Positions 17,865 through 28,804 of a DNA stretch of 64,000 nucleotides are shown one piece after another. Positions within the stretch are counted from its first letter, which is position 1; the number at the start of each line of letters is the position of its first letter. The stretch is from the NCBI RefSeq assembly GCF_010974825.1, contig NZ_JAAILA010000002.1:1-64000 (forward strand), read 5' to 3'. The translations under genes and the position numbers were made by a program. The stretch is from Aeromonas rivipollensis (GTDB taxonomy: Bacteria > Pseudomonadota > Gammaproteobacteria > Enterobacterales > Aeromonadaceae). Under the pieces are notes generated by a model. That model searched no databases, was not told the origin of the DNA, and saw nothing but the letters and a program-made list of their open reading frames with translations.

Positions 17865-18991
17865 TGGATTACGAAACCCTGAAACTCGTCTGGTGGGGGC
17901 TGGTGCTCTTCCTGCTCGTCGGCTTCGTGGTGATGGACGGCTTCGATCTCGGGGTCGGTCTGCTGCTCCCCGTGGTGGGCAAGAGCGACGAGGAGCGGCG
18001 GGTGCTGCTCAACAGCGTGGGGCCCGTGTGGGAGGGTAACCAGGTGTGGCTCATCGCCGGGGCCGGCACCCTGTTCGCCGCCTGGCCCCTGGTCTATGCC
18101 GCCGCCTTCTCGGCGCTCTATGTGCCCTTCATGTTCCTGCTGTTCGGCCTCTTCCTGCGCCCGGTCGGCTTTGACTATCGCAGCAAGCTGCCGGACCCGC
18201 TCTGGCGCCGCTGGTGGGACAGGGCCCTGGTGATGGGGGCCCTGCTGCCGACCCTGGTGTTTGGCGCGACCCTGGGCTTCCTGTTGCAAGGCTTGCCGTT
18301 TCGCTTCGACTCGGCCCTTCGCATCCACTATGGCGCCTTCGATTTCAACTGGCCGCTGCTGTTGACCTGCATGGGGACGGCGCTGGCCCTGCTGATGCTG
18401 CACGGTGCCAGCTTCCTGCAGTGCAAGACCCAAGGGGTGATAGCCGAGCGCTGCGCCCGCCAGAGCCTCTGGCTCGGCCCCCTGGCGAGCGCTCTGTTTG
18501 CCCTCGGTGGCCTCTGGCTCAGTCAGATGCGTGGTTACCGGATAGCCGAGATTGGGGATCTCAACAGCGCCCTGACGCCCCTGATGAAGCAGGTGACGAC
18601 GGTGCCGGATGGCTGGCTTGGCAACTTCGTGGCGCACCCGGTGCTCTGGGCTGTGCCTGCCCTCGGCCTCCTGCTGCCGCTCTTGAGCACGCTGGCAAGC
18701 CACCATGGCCGGGCGCGGCTGGCGATCCTTGCCAGCGGTGGTGCCTGCGCCGCCATGATGCTGACCGTGGCCATAGCGCTCTTCCCCTTCGTGCTGCCCT
18801 CGTCCCTGGATCCGTCCAGCAGCCTGACCCTGTGGGACGGCACCTCCAGCGAGGGCACCCTGCTCATCATGCTGGGAATCGTCGCCGTGCTGATGCCCAT
18901 CAACCTGGGCTACACCCTCTGGGTCTACTGGGTGGCGCGGGGCAAGATGAGTACCGAGCAGGTGCGCCAGCAGGGCCACAGCCTCTACTAA
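17864..18991 (+). CDS. cydB: Cytochrome bd ubiquinol oxidase subunit II
   Basis: A 375-residue membrane protein, the usual CydB length. It starts [20 protein letters not shown] and continues with [20 protein letters not shown], the family signature. Further signatures are [12 protein letters not shown] and [19 protein letters not shown]. CydB pairs pseudo-symmetrically with CydA and binds ubiquinone in E. coli. Its ATG overlaps the cydA stop codon by one base (TGATG), so translation is probably coupled. It is followed after 24 bases by cydX. Confidence 0.97.
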   Translation: MDYETLKLVWWGLVLFLLVGFVVMDGFDLGVGLLLPVVGKSDEERRVLLNSVGPVWEGNQVWLIAGAGTLFAAWPLVYAAAFSALYVPFMFLLFGLFLRPVGFDYRSKLPDPLWRRWWDRALVMGALLPTLVFGATLGFLLQGLPFRFDSALRIHYGAFDFNWPLLLTCMGTALALLMLHGASFLQCKTQGVIAERCARQSLWLGPLASALFALGGLWLSQMRGYRIAEIGDLNSALTPLMKQVTTVPDGWLGNFVAHPVLWAVPALGLLLPLLSTLASHHGRARLAILASGGACAAMMLTVAIALFPFVLPSSLDPSSSLTLWDGTSSEGTLLIMLGIVAVLMPINLGYTLWVYWVARGKMSTEQVRQQGHSLY

Positions 18992-19015
18992 CACGGGAAT
19001 TGAGGAGTCTTCGAT

Positions 19016-19129
19016 ATGTGGTATTTCACCTGGATTCTGGGGTTGGGGTTTGCGCTGCTGTGCGGTCTGGTTAATCTGCTCTGGCTGGAGGCGCGCTGGG
19101 CGGCGGACGAGGATCTCAAGGAGCCTTGA
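19016..19129 (+). CDS. cydX: Cytochrome bd small subunit CydX (37 aa)
   Basis: A 37-residue single-helix protein starting MWYFTWILGLGFALLCGLVN and continuing LLWLEARWAADEDLKEP. The MWYFTWILG opening and the conserved Glu in LEARW identify CydX (YbgT), which is needed for stability and activity of the bd oxidase. The ATG at 19016 has TGAGGAGT upstream. No ybgE follows, unlike many enterobacterial operons; a strong terminator ends the operon 21 bases later. Confidence 0.95.
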   Translation: MWYFTWILGLGFALLCGLVNLLWLEARWAADEDLKEP

Positions 19130-19150
19130 TCCCGCCCCTGAAAACGAGAA

Positions 19151-19173
19151 AGGCCGACACCAGGTGTCGGCCT
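19151..19173. terminator. Bidirectional terminator after cydABX
   Basis: AGGCCGACACC pairs with GGTGTCGGCCT around a single A, flanked by AGAA on the left and TTTTGTTTTTTT on the right. It ends cydABX and lies between it and the convergent MFS gene. Confidence 0.9.
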
Positions 19174-19195
19174 TTTTGTTTTTTTGCGCGGCGGA

Positions 19196-20368
19196 TTAGA
19201 TTGCCAGCGCCAGCCTGGCCTCGCGCTTCTCGCTTGCATGGGTGAGGCCATAGGCCAGCAGCACGATCAGCGCGCCAATCCAGGGGGTGTGCATCAACCC
19301 CAGGTGCTCCACCACGAAACCGCCAACGACAGAGCCCAGGGCGATGCCGACGTTAAAGGCGGCGATGTTGAGGCCGGAGGCCACGTCCACGGCGTTCGGG
19401 GTATGGCGCTCGGCCTGTTTCACCACCAGCACCTGCAGGCCCGGCACGTTGCCAAACGCAAAGGCGCCCCACACCAGCACTGTCAGCACCGCCAGCACCG
19501 GATGGGGTGCGGTGAAGGTGAGCATCAGCAGGATGAGTGCCAGGCCGCCAAACATCAGCTTCAGCGCGGGCAGCGGGCCCATCTTGTCCGCCAGCTTGCC
19601 GCCCCAGATGTTGCCGACCGCCACCGAGACTCCGTACACCAGCAGGATCAGGCTCACCGCATTGGCACCGAAACCGCTCACCTGCTGCAAGATGGGGGCG
19701 AGGAAGGTAAAGGCGGTGAAGGCGCCGCCGTAGCCCAGGGCTGTCTTGGCATAGACCATCAGCAGGGGCTTGTGGGTCAGCACGGCGAGCTGCTCGCGGA
19801 TGGTCGACGCTGTCCCCTTGGGCAGGTTGCTTGGGATCAGCAGCAGGCTGCCGACCATGGCGATGACCCCGAGTGCGCTCACCACCAGGAAGGTCTCGCG
19901 CCAGCCGAACTGCTGACCAATCCAGGTGCCGAGCGGCACGCCTGTCACCAGGGCGACGGTCAGGCCGCTGAACATGATGGCGATGGCGCTCGCTGCCTTC
20001 TCTTTGGCCACCAGACCCGTGGCTATGGTCGAGCCCACCGAGAAGAAGACCCCGTGGGCCAGGCCGGTGAGGATGCGGGCGACGATCAGGCTCTCGTAGC
20101 CGGGGGCCTGCCAGGCCAGCAGGTTGCCGGCGGTGAAGAGCGCCATCAGGCCCACCAGCAGCCACTTGCGCGGCAGCTTGCCGGTGAGCGCCGTCAGCAC
20201 CGGCGCGCCTATGGCGACGCCCAGGGCGTAGAGGCTGACCAAGAGGCCCGCCGAGGGGAGCGAGACATTGAGCTGCTCGGCTATGGTGGGAATGAGCCCC
20301 ACTATTACAAATTCGGTGGTGCCGATCGCGAAGGCACTCAGGGTGAGGGCAAATAACGCCAGTGGCAT
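19196..20368 (-). CDS. MFS transporter (DHA1 family, AraJ/YdhP-like)
   Basis: A 390-residue, 12-helix major facilitator. The opening LALFALTLSAFAIGTTEFVIVGLIPTIAEQ with the GTTEF motif, and RILTGLAHGVFFSVGS in helix 4, mark the AraJ/YdhP/PbuE branch of the DHA1 family, which contains efflux carriers for sugars, purines and drugs. The ATG at 20368 follows AAGGAGTTTGT, a strong ribosome site. It is a single gene convergent with cydABX. The exported compound cannot be inferred. Confidence 0.9.
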   Translation of the reverse strand: MPLALFALTLSAFAIGTTEFVIVGLIPTIAEQLNVSLPSAGLLVSLYALGVAIGAPVLTALTGKLPRKWLLVGLMALFTAGNLLAWQAPGYESLIVARILTGLAHGVFFSVGSTIATGLVAKEKAASAIAIMFSGLTVALVTGVPLGTWIGQQFGWRETFLVVSALGVIAMVGSLLLIPSNLPKGTASTIREQLAVLTHKPLLMVYAKTALGYGGAFTAFTFLAPILQQVSGFGANAVSLILLVYGVSVAVGNIWGGKLADKMGPLPALKLMFGGLALILLMLTFTAPHPVLAVLTVLVWGAFAFGNVPGLQVLVVKQAERHTPNAVDVASGLNIAAFNVGIALGSVVGGFVVEHLGLMHTPWIGALIVLLAYGLTHASEKREARLALAI

Positions 20369-20638
20369 ACAAACTCCTTGGATAGTGGCTCCCGACGGGA
20401 GAATGGCGCCAGTATGCCGATGAGCTTTGTTGGCAAAAATGACGGCAACGTCAAATTACTTTTGCCAAATCAGCAGCAATGGAGCCGTGGAATGGGGTAG
20501 TGGGAGTGCTCGAGGCTGCGGAGGCAAAGCGCGTAGAAGCAAGGCGTACAGACCGCGCTGGGAACAAAGAGAGAAGGGGCAAGGGAAGGGGGCTGCTGCG
20601 CGGGCGGCGGTGGCGCGCGGTATTGGAGACAAAAAAAG

Positions 20639-20661
20639 CGGGAGGCACTGGGCCTCCCGCT
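20639..20661. terminator. GC-rich hairpin
   Basis: GCGGGAGGC pairs with GCCTCCCGC around ACTGG, preceded by an AAAAAAA run on the plus strand, which reads as a T run after the hairpin on the minus strand. It is about 200 bases past the dkgB gene end and so is a plausible minus-strand terminator, though distant. Confidence 0.5.
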
Positions 20662-20695
20662 GGTGTTCAAGAATGTCATTAGAGCGTTATTTGCT

Positions 20696-20780
20696 CCCTT
20701 CTCCCCTGGCGGGAGAAGGGTTGGGGATGAGGGGGGGGAGCTTGCCCCTCACCCTCACCCTCTCCCGCAGGGAGAGGGGA
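20696..20780. repeat. Pair of inverted REP-like units
   Basis: Unit 1 (20696-20735): CCCTTCTCCC, CTGGC, GGGAGAAGGG, then TTGGGGATGAGGGG. Unit 2 (from 20780 back to about 20743) is the reverse complement of a similar element: CCCTCTCCC, TGC, GGGAGAGGG, then TGAGGGTGAGGGG. Each is a palindrome with a G-rich tail, and the pair faces tail to tail, as in bacterial interspersed mosaic elements. Confidence 0.65.
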
Positions 20781-20859
20781 TAGCTCGTGGTTGCAATTGG
20801 CTAGTGAGGGTTGCCGGTATCCGCCGCCGCAGCGATAGATACAATGCTTCCTCTCCCGT

Positions 20860-21660
20860 TTAATCCCAATTCGGGGCAAAGTCCGGGTTGGCGCAGCGCT
20901 CCCCTCGCTCCAGGGTGGCAATCTGTGCCATCTCCTCGGGGCTGAGTTGCACCTTGAGGGCGGCCAGGTTGGCGGCGAGATTCTCCCGCTTGGTGGAGCT
21001 CGGGATCACCGTCATGCCCTGGGCCAGCAGCCAGGCCAGGGACACCTGGGCCGCCGAGACGCCGTGGCGCTTGCCTATCTCCATCAGCAGCGGCTCGGTG
21101 AGCACCTTGCCATAGGCCAGCGGCATATAGGCGGTGATGGCGATGCCGTTATCCTGGCAGAACTCCACCACCTTGCGGTTTTGCAGCAGGGGATGGATCT
21201 CCACCTGCTGGTGGGCGATGGCGCCCGGCCCCAGGATAGCGATGGCTTCTTTAAGCTGGGCGACCGTGAAGTTGGAGACCCCGATCTCCCGGGTCAGGCC
21301 TTGTGCCTTGGCCTCGGCCAGTTGCTCCAGATAGACCGCCATCGGCACCTCATCTTTGGGGGAGGGCCAGTGAATAAGCGCCAGATCCAGATAGTCGGTG
21401 CCCAGTTTCTCCAGGCTCAGCTCCAGGCTCGGGATCACCTTGCCCGGGCCGAACTCACTGATCCACACCTTGGTGGTCAGGTAGATATCCTGGCGGGGGA
21501 CGCCACTTTCGCTCATCAGCTGGCCCACTTCGGCCTCGTTATCATAGATCTGGGCGGTATCTATGTGGCGATAGCCGAGATCCAGACCCTGCAGCAGGGA
21601 GTCGCGCAGGGGCTGATCTTTCAGGCGAAAGGTACCAAGACCCAGGTTGGGCATCTTCAT
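20860..21660 (-). CDS. dkgB: Aldo/keto reductase, DkgB-like
   Basis: A 266-residue NADPH-dependent aldo/keto reductase. The catalytic tetrad context is visible: YRHIDTAQIYDNEAEVG (Asp, Tyr), LTTKVWISEFG (Lys) and LALIHWPSP (His). GVSNFTVAQLKEAI and VIPSSTKRENLAANLAAL form the cofactor site. Sequence and length match 2,5-diketo-D-gluconate reductase B (methylglyoxal and related carbonyl reduction). Three adjacent ATGs at 21666, 21663 and 21660 follow GAGGAAT; spacing favours 21660 or 21663. A much longer upstream frame lacks reductase homology. Next gene upstream, an ABM monooxygenase, is on the same strand 92 bases away. Confidence 0.9.
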   Translation of the reverse strand: MKMPNLGLGTFRLKDQPLRDSLLQGLDLGYRHIDTAQIYDNEAEVGQLMSESGVPRQDIYLTTKVWISEFGPGKVIPSLELSLEKLGTDYLDLALIHWPSPKDEVPMAVYLEQLAEAKAQGLTREIGVSNFTVAQLKEAIAILGPGAIAHQQVEIHPLLQNRKVVEFCQDNGIAITAYMPLAYGKVLTEPLLMEIGKRHGVSAAQVSLAWLLAQGMTVIPSSTKRENLAANLAALKVQLSPEEMAQIATLERGERCANPDFAPNWD

Positions 21661-21752
21661 CATCATATTCCTCAAGTTATTGTTTCTACGCTCAATATTT
21701 TTTCGGCCCATCCTCGTATCCAGGGCGGGCAGGGGACAGGCCGTAGCTGGAT

Positions 21753-22043
21753 TCAGGCTAGCTGATAGCGGCGAACACTGGTGCTGGTAAACCAGCCCCG
21801 GGTGTTGGCCACGAAGGCGAGAAAATGGGGCTGCTGCTGGTGGGCCCTGAGCGCCGCATAGCTCTCCCACTCCTCGTGGATCATCCAGCCCTGGGGACTC
21901 TCCATGCTCTGGTGCAGCCGGTAGCCGAGGCACCCAGGCTCTTGCTGGCTGGCGTTGAGGAGCGGCGCCAGGGCGGCCCGACACTCGGCGGCGAATTCAG
22001 GCTTGGCCTCAAGTTCGGCAATCACAATCAGGGGGGATGGCAT
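21753..22043 (-). CDS. Antibiotic biosynthesis monooxygenase (ABM) domain protein
   Basis: A 96-residue dimeric ferredoxin-like ABM protein: PLIVIAELEAKPEFAAECRAAL opens the first strand and helix, and EPGCLGYRLHQSMES and MIHEEWESYAALRAHQQQPHF are the conserved middle and C-terminal blocks. YgiN-like quinol monooxygenases have this layout; the substrate is unknown. The ATG at 22043 is preceded by AAGGAGGTTCAG, a very strong ribosome site. It lies just upstream of dkgB on the same strand, so the two could share a transcript for carbonyl or quinone detoxification (inference). Confidence 0.85.
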   Translation of the reverse strand: MPSPLIVIAELEAKPEFAAECRAALAPLLNASQQEPGCLGYRLHQSMESPQGWMIHEEWESYAALRAHQQQPHFLAFVANTRGWFTSTSVRRYQLA

Positions 22044-22160
22044 CTGAACCTCCTTGCAATATCGGGGGCCAGTATGCCCGCCGCAGACTGGGGGATACAG
22101 GGCAGCAGTCGCAAAACACTATTGAGGAAAGAACAGCAATGGGGAGGGGGAACCCACACA

Positions 22161-22361
22161 TTAGTATTTCGTTAGATCTATGGGCATTGCGAATTCTTCG
22201 CCAGCGACTTCTTTAGTTAAGGCTTGTCCTGCGATGCAAGTATTTCCATTGAAGGTCAGTGTCGGGCCATGGTGAAGCTCCCAGCCCTTGTTCATTAATT
22301 CAGAGATCCGCATGCAAAAATCTTTATCATCAGGGCCAGTAATAAATCGATAGAGCTTCAT
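22161..22361 (-). CDS. DUF1737 small protein
   Basis: A 66-residue protein (KLYRFITGPDDKDFCMRISELMN, then KGWELHHGPTLTFNGNTCIAGQAL) matching the DUF1737 family: a short alpha/beta unit with a Gly-Trp-Glu-Leu turn. Function unknown. Codon use and base composition are clearly more AT-rich than in neighbouring genes, which may indicate recent acquisition. The ATG at 22361 has only a weak purine stretch (AAGGCATTACCC). It is separated from its neighbours by about 70-120 bases. Confidence 0.75.
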   Translation of the reverse strand: MKLYRFITGPDDKDFCMRISELMNKGWELHHGPTLTFNGNTCIAGQALTKEVAGEEFAMPIDLTKY

Positions 22362-22431
22362 GGGTAATGCCTTGATTTAAAATTAAAAGTCAAAATATTT
22401 CTCTGAAATAACAAGTCTGCTGCGCTGAGGG

Positions 22432-22788
22432 TTATCCCTCTGACCAGACCGCAAACTCGTTGCCGCTGGGTTCGACAAAGTGGAAGCGGCGGCCACCGGG
22501 GAAGTCGAACAGGGGGCGCACTAGGGTGCCGCCATGCTGGATCACCTTGGCCTGGGTTGCCTCTATGTCGGCACTGTAGAACACCAGCAGGGCGCCGCCC
22601 TGTGCGCTTTGGTTGCTGAGATCCGCGCGGTAGAAGCCGCCATCCAGCCCTTCCCCTTCGAAGGCGCAGTAGTCGGGGCCGTAGTCGGCGAACTGCCAGC
22701 CAAAGGTGGCCTCGAAGAAGGCCTTGGTGGCGGCGAGATCCCTGGCTGCAAACTCCACATAGTTCAGTTTTTCATGGGCCTTGGTCAT
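22432..22788 (-). CDS. VOC family protein
   Basis: A 118-residue vicinal oxygen chelate protein with two VOC half-repeats: LNYVEFAARDLAATKAFFEA at the start and AQGGALLVFYSADIEATQAK, ending RFHFVEPSGNEFAVWSEG, with the characteristic PSGNEF turn and final Glu. This resembles the small PhnB/27 kDa antigen-like glyoxalase group. The ATG at 22788 has AAGGAGACCC upstream; the longer frame has no homology. Substrate unknown. Confidence 0.87.
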   Translation of the reverse strand: MTKAHEKLNYVEFAARDLAATKAFFEATFGWQFADYGPDYCAFEGEGLDGGFYRADLSNQSAQGGALLVFYSADIEATQAKVIQHGGTLVRPLFDFPGGRRFHFVEPSGNEFAVWSEG

Positions 22789-22826
22789 AAGGGTCTCCTT
22801 GTCGATGTCGGTGGTTATGTCGGTTG

Positions 22827-23201
22827 TCAGCATTTTTTCGTGCGGATCGTGGGGTGCGGCAAGGCGTCCCAGGGCGTCAGCTTGAGCTGCTTGCGGCGCA
22901 CCCAAACGATGATTCCCATCAGCAGACCGAAGCCTATGCCGAACAGCAGGCTCTGGCGCAGGGCGAAAGCCGGACTCACCTCATCTTGCCAGCCGAGGTA
23001 CCACATCAACATCCCCCAGATGGCACCTGTCGGCAGACCAAAGGCAAGCAGGTTGACCAGAAAGCGTTCATGGTGGGGTGGTCTGAGTCGCAGGCCCAGT
23101 CTGCGCAGCAGTCTGAGCAAGGGGGGATTGTAGTTGGCGTGCCACACGCCTTTGCTTTCAAGCTCCTGGTGGGCTGCCGCCAACCGCTCTTCGAAGTTCA
23201 T
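22827..23201 (-). CDS. Two-helix membrane protein (DUF6404-like)
   Basis: A 124-residue protein. The N-terminal soluble part (FEERLAAAHQELESKGVWHA, NYNPPLLRLLRRLGLRLRPPHH) carries the NYxPP...PPHH pattern I associate with DUF6404; two membrane helices follow (about residues 48-70 and 83-102). The ATG at 23201 lies eight bases after AAGGA. Its end is 38 bases from the VOC gene start, so the two may be co-transcribed. Function unknown; the family name is from memory. Confidence 0.65.
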   Translation of the reverse strand: MNFEERLAAAHQELESKGVWHANYNPPLLRLLRRLGLRLRPPHHERFLVNLLAFGLPTGAIWGMLMWYLGWQDEVSPAFALRQSLLFGIGFGLLMGIIVWVRRKQLKLTPWDALPHPTIRTKKC

Positions 23202-23391
23202 GATGTTCATCCTTGCGATGGCTTGGCGCCATACGATGCCAATTTTCGGCATTGTAACCACAAGGCCGGGAGCAAAACAGGCGGTTGCTCACGTTATGCG
23301 GACGGCAAGATCCGTCTCTGGTGACGCCTGCCTTGCCAACCCAGGGCCATTGCGCCTATAAAACCCCATGACTCTTGCCAGGACAACAACA

Positions 23392-24294
23392 ATGAAGACC
23401 CATTCCGATGAACTGACCCTGTTCGTGGCCGTGGTGGAGGCGGGCAGCTTTCGCCAGGCGGCGGAGAACCTCGGCATGGACAATTCTGTGGTGAGCCGCG
23501 GCATCAAGCGCCTCGAGGAGAAGCTCGCCACGGTGCTGCTCAACCGCACCACCCGGCGGGTCAGCCTGACCGAGGAGGGGCGCTGGTTCTATCAGCGGGC
23601 GGTGAAGGTGCTGACCGAGATGAGCGAGGCGGAGAGCCATCTGCTGATGCGCCGGGAACAACCCGAAGGGATACTGCGGGTCGACGCCGCCACCCCCTTC
23701 ATCCTGCACCGGCTGGTGCCCATCATCGGGGAGTTCCGCCGCCGCTACCCCGGCATAGAGCTGCAACTGCACAGCTCCGAGGGCTTCATTAACCTGATGG
23801 AGCGGCGGGTGGACATGGCCATTCGCATCGGCGAGCTGACGGACTCCTCCCTGCGCGCTCTGCCGCTCGGGCGATCCAAGCTGCGGCTGCTCGCGTCCCC
23901 CGACTATCTGAAGGCGCGCGGCACCCCGCGCCAGCCAGCTGACTTGCTGGCGGGCCACGAGCTGCTCGGCTTTTTGCACCCCGATCACCTCAACCACTGG
24001 CCCCTGCTCAGCACTGAGCAGGGGGACAGGTTCGCCATCACCCCGACCCTGAGGGCCAGCAGCGGCGAGACCCTGCGCCAGCTGGCGCTCAGAGGTCAAG
24101 GGATCGTCTGCCTGTCGGACTTCATGACCGGGGAGGACAGGGCGAGCGGGGCCCTGGTGGAGGTGCTGGCCCGCAGCAACAGCGGCGCCTCGCGCCCCAT
24201 TCATGCGGTCTTCTACTCCGATGCCCAGCGGGATATCCGGCTGCGGGTCTGGCTCGACTTCCTCAAAGAGCAGCTCGGCGCCGAGGCGTTGTAG
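23392..24294 (+). CDS. LysR-family transcriptional regulator
   Basis: A 300-residue LysR-type regulator of the YafC/DmlR-like group. Its HTH reads FVAVVEAGSFRQAAENLGMD, then NSVVSRGIKRLEEKLATVLL, followed by NRTTRRVSLTEEGRWFYQRA, the conserved linker start; a substrate-binding fold follows from residue 90. It is divergent from the DUF6404-like gene, with about 190 bases between, and may regulate it. The ATG at 23392 has GCCAGGACAA upstream. Confidence 0.9.
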   Translation: MKTHSDELTLFVAVVEAGSFRQAAENLGMDNSVVSRGIKRLEEKLATVLLNRTTRRVSLTEEGRWFYQRAVKVLTEMSEAESHLLMRREQPEGILRVDAATPFILHRLVPIIGEFRRRYPGIELQLHSSEGFINLMERRVDMAIRIGELTDSSLRALPLGRSKLRLLASPDYLKARGTPRQPADLLAGHELLGFLHPDHLNHWPLLSTEQGDRFAITPTLRASSGETLRQLALRGQGIVCLSDFMTGEDRASGALVEVLARSNSGASRPIHAVFYSDAQRDIRLRVWLDFLKEQLGAEAL

Positions 24295-24308
24295 AGGGCA
24301 TGTCGACA

Positions 24309-24375
24309 GTGCCAACCCCCTCCCCCTCCACGAGGGGGGGTCATTTTCTCCCACCCCTTGGCAAGGGGAGGGCTG
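24309..24375. repeat. GC-rich inverted-repeat element
   Basis: C-rich and G-rich tracts (CCCCCTCCCCCTCC ... GAGGGGGGG, then CTCCCACCCCTTG ... CAAGGGGAGGGCTGGGG) can fold into two hairpins. This resembles the REP-like units at 20.7 kb in composition, without being a copy. Confidence 0.4.
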
Positions 24376-24416
24376 GGGTCAGGTGCGGTCAGAACACCCG
24401 CGCTCGCCAATAAAAA

Positions 24417-24440
24417 GAGGCCGACATCGCTGTCGGCCTC
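24417..24440 (-). terminator. Terminator of glpFK
   Basis: GAGGCCGACA pairs with TGTCGGCCTC around TCGC; on the minus strand it is followed by TTTTTATTGG. It lies 36 bases past the glpK stop codon. It may also terminate the LysR gene on the plus strand. Confidence 0.88.
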
Positions 24441-24476
24441 GTTCGTTTTCATCTCAAGGATGCATCGGCTGCCCGA

Positions 24477-26857
<2,381 letters not shown>

Positions 26858-26973
26858 AGTTGTTATTCCTTATATCCACCCAGAGTAGGTTTGATGTTCC
26901 GTTTCGTTATCTTGCATTCCCATTTTTTGCGTCCGAAAACGTTTCTTCTTGTTATTTGAGCTGACGCAAACGT

Positions 26974-26983
26974 TATGCTCGTT
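26974..26983. promoter_or_regulatory. GlpR operator half-site, glpF side
   Basis: TATGCTCGTT matches the E. coli GlpR half-site consensus WATKYTCGWW at all ten positions. The next ten bases (TGCGCTCGTT) match the second half only partly, and a direct repeat GCTCGTT is visible. Confidence 0.5.
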
Positions 26984-27053
26984 TGCGCTCGTTCTTGGAC
27001 GAGAGAGAAAATAAACCTTCTGTGCCAATTCACCAGACCCCCGCCACCGGAAA

Positions 27054-27069
27054 TGTGGACAAGATCCCA
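27054..27069. promoter_or_regulatory. CRP-like site in the glpF-glpT region
   Basis: TGTGGACAAGATCCCA, flanked by AAA and TT, matches TGTGA-N6-TCACA with one mismatch in each half. CRP activation of glp operons is known in E. coli. Confidence 0.45.
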
Positions 27070-27236
27070 TTCATTGCTAAGAAAATGTGACGAAAAGCAA
27101 CTGTTAGCGGTGCTATTACTCCTTAGTGGGTAGCTGCATTCCTTGCCCTGCAAGGGCTGGCGGCCGATGAGCGATCACTCATTGAATGACATTATTTGTA
27201 ATAAAACTGCAATAATTTAGCCTTCATCACAGATTG

Positions 27237-27256
27237 AATGTTCACAAATGAGCACA
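27237..27256. promoter_or_regulatory. GlpR-like operator upstream of glpT
   Basis: AATGTTCACA followed by AATGAGCACA matches the palindromic GlpR consensus WATKYTCGWW/WWCGARMATW at about 17 of 20 positions, about 90 bases before the glpT start. Confidence 0.55.
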
Positions 27257-27345
27257 ATAGGCTCGCTTGCGAATAAGGACTCATCTGGTCGCAGGCATGA
27301 TCGGGGCACCCTCAACCGCCCATAACAACAATAAGGAAGCAGAAC

Positions 27346-28704
27346 ATGCTTAGTCTCTTCAGGCCTGCACCCCACATAGAGCGGCTACCGGCCGACAAGG
27401 TGGATCCCTTCTACAAACGCATGCGCTGGCAGGTGTTTTTCGGGATCTTCTTCGGTTATGCCGGCTACTACCTGGTGCGCAAGAACTTCAGTCTGGCGAT
27501 GCCCTACCTCATCGAGCAGGGCTTCTCCCGCGGTGATCTGGGCCTGGCCCTGTCCGGCGTCTCCATTGCCTACGGTCTCTCCAAATTCCTGATGGGGAAC
27601 GTGTCGGATCGCTCCAATGCGCGCTACTTCCTCTCCGCCGGCCTGCTGCTCTCGGCCGGCATCATGTTCATGATGGGGACAGTGCACTGGGCTACCTCCA
27701 GCATCGCCATCATGTTCGTGCTGCTGTTCCTCAACGGCTGGGTTCAGGGCATGGGCTGGCCGCCCTGTGGTCGCACCATGGTGCACTGGTGGTCACAGAA
27801 GGAGCGGGGCGAAGTGGTCGCGGTCTGGAACGTGGCCCACAACGTGGGCGGCGGCATGATAGGTCCGCTGTTCATCCTAGGGATGGGTTGGTTCAATGAC
27901 TGGCGCAGTGCCTTCTATGTACCGGCTGCTGCTGCCGCCGCCATTGCGGTAATCGCCTTCTTCGTGATGCGTGATACCCCGCAATCCGTTGGTCTGCCCC
28001 CCATCGAGGAGTACAAGGACGACTACCCGAAGGATTACAACGAGAGTCACGAGCAGGAGTTTTCCGCCAAGGAGATCTTCGTCAAGTACGTGCTGCACAA
28101 CAAGCTCTTGTGGTACATCGCCATTGCCAACGCCTTCGTCTACCTCATTCGTTACGGTGTGCTGGACTGGGCGCCGACCTACCTGAAAGAAGCCAAAGAC
28201 TTCAGCGTGGATCACTCCTCCTGGGCCTATTTCCTGTACGAGTGGGCCGGTATTCCGGGCACCCTGCTGTGCGGCTGGATCTCTGACAAGATGTTCCAGG
28301 GCCGCCGCGCCCCGGCCGGCATACTGTTCATGGTGCTGGTGACCCTGGCTGTGCTGGTCTACTGGCTCAACCCGGCGGGCAACCCCACCGTCGACATGCT
28401 GGCACTGGTCGCCATCGGCTTCCTGATCTATGGCCCCGTCATGCTGATCGGTCTCTATGCCCTGGAGCTGGCGCCGAAGAAGGCGGCCGGTACAGCGGCG
28501 GGCTTCACCGGTCTGTTCGGTTATCTGGGTGGCGCCGTGGCGGCCAACGCCATGCTGGGCTACACAGTCGACCACTTCGGCTGGGACGGCGGCTTCATGG
28601 TGCTGACCGCATCTTGCGTGCTCTCCATAGTGCTGCTGGCAATGACCCTCAAGCATGAGAACATCGCCGTCGCTGCCAAGAAGGCCGCTGCCGACAAGGC
28701 ATAA
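27346..28704 (+). CDS. glpT: Glycerol-3-phosphate:phosphate antiporter
   Basis: A 452-residue, 12-helix organophosphate:Pi antiporter almost collinear with E. coli GlpT. Shared blocks include [21 protein letters not shown], with the Arg that binds phosphate, [31 protein letters not shown], and [24 protein letters not shown]. It imports sn-glycerol-3-phosphate in exchange for phosphate; GlpQ, encoded 4 kb downstream, makes the substrate. The ATG at 27346 has AAGGAAG upstream. Followed by a strong terminator. Confidence 0.97.
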   Translation: MLSLFRPAPHIERLPADKVDPFYKRMRWQVFFGIFFGYAGYYLVRKNFSLAMPYLIEQGFSRGDLGLALSGVSIAYGLSKFLMGNVSDRSNARYFLSAGLLLSAGIMFMMGTVHWATSSIAIMFVLLFLNGWVQGMGWPPCGRTMVHWWSQKERGEVVAVWNVAHNVGGGMIGPLFILGMGWFNDWRSAFYVPAAAAAAIAVIAFFVMRDTPQSVGLPPIEEYKDDYPKDYNESHEQEFSAKEIFVKYVLHNKLLWYIAIANAFVYLIRYGVLDWAPTYLKEAKDFSVDHSSWAYFLYEWAGIPGTLLCGWISDKMFQGRRAPAGILFMVLVTLAVLVYWLNPAGNPTVDMLALVAIGFLIYGPVMLIGLYALELAPKKAAGTAAGFTGLFGYLGGAVAANAMLGYTVDHFGWDGGFMVLTASCVLSIVLLAMTLKHENIAVAAKKAAADKA

Positions 28705-28752
28705 AACGTGATCCTGCCCTTATCAGTCGGAAAAGGGATAGGGTACACTGCC

Positions 28753-28784
28753 AAAGGCCCCGCAATGCCGGGGCCTTTTTTCGT
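28753..28784 (+). terminator. Terminator of glpT
   Basis: AAAGGCCCCG pairs with CGGGGCCTTT around CAATGC, followed by a T run (TTTTTTCG). It separates glpT from glpR. Confidence 0.9.
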
Positions 28785-28804
28785 CTCTCAAGCGGAGTGC
28801 AAGC

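Larger units (their letters stand above)
20369..20859. other. Intergenic region with hairpins and REP-like repeats
   Basis: About 490 bases. It includes a GC-rich hairpin at 20639-20661 (GCGGGAGGC / GCCTCCCGC), two inverted REP-like units at 20696-20780, and the probable promoter of the MFS gene at its left end. Short open frames across it (for example 20427-20783) have no recognisable product and overlap the repeats, so they are not called. Confidence 0.6.
26858..27345. other. glpF-glpT divergent regulatory region
   Basis: About 490 AT-rich bases containing the promoters of both operons. Identified inside: GlpR-like sites at 26974-26983 and 27237-27256, a weaker candidate at 26893-26912, and a CRP-like site at 27054-27069. 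No gene is supported here. Confidence 0.7.

Noticed and set aside
20427-20783. 118-codon frame over the REP-like region
   Set aside because: Encodes the repeats themselves; no homology.
26893-26912. Third GlpR operator upstream of glpF
   Set aside because: Only about 13 of 20 consensus positions match; too weak to list as a site.
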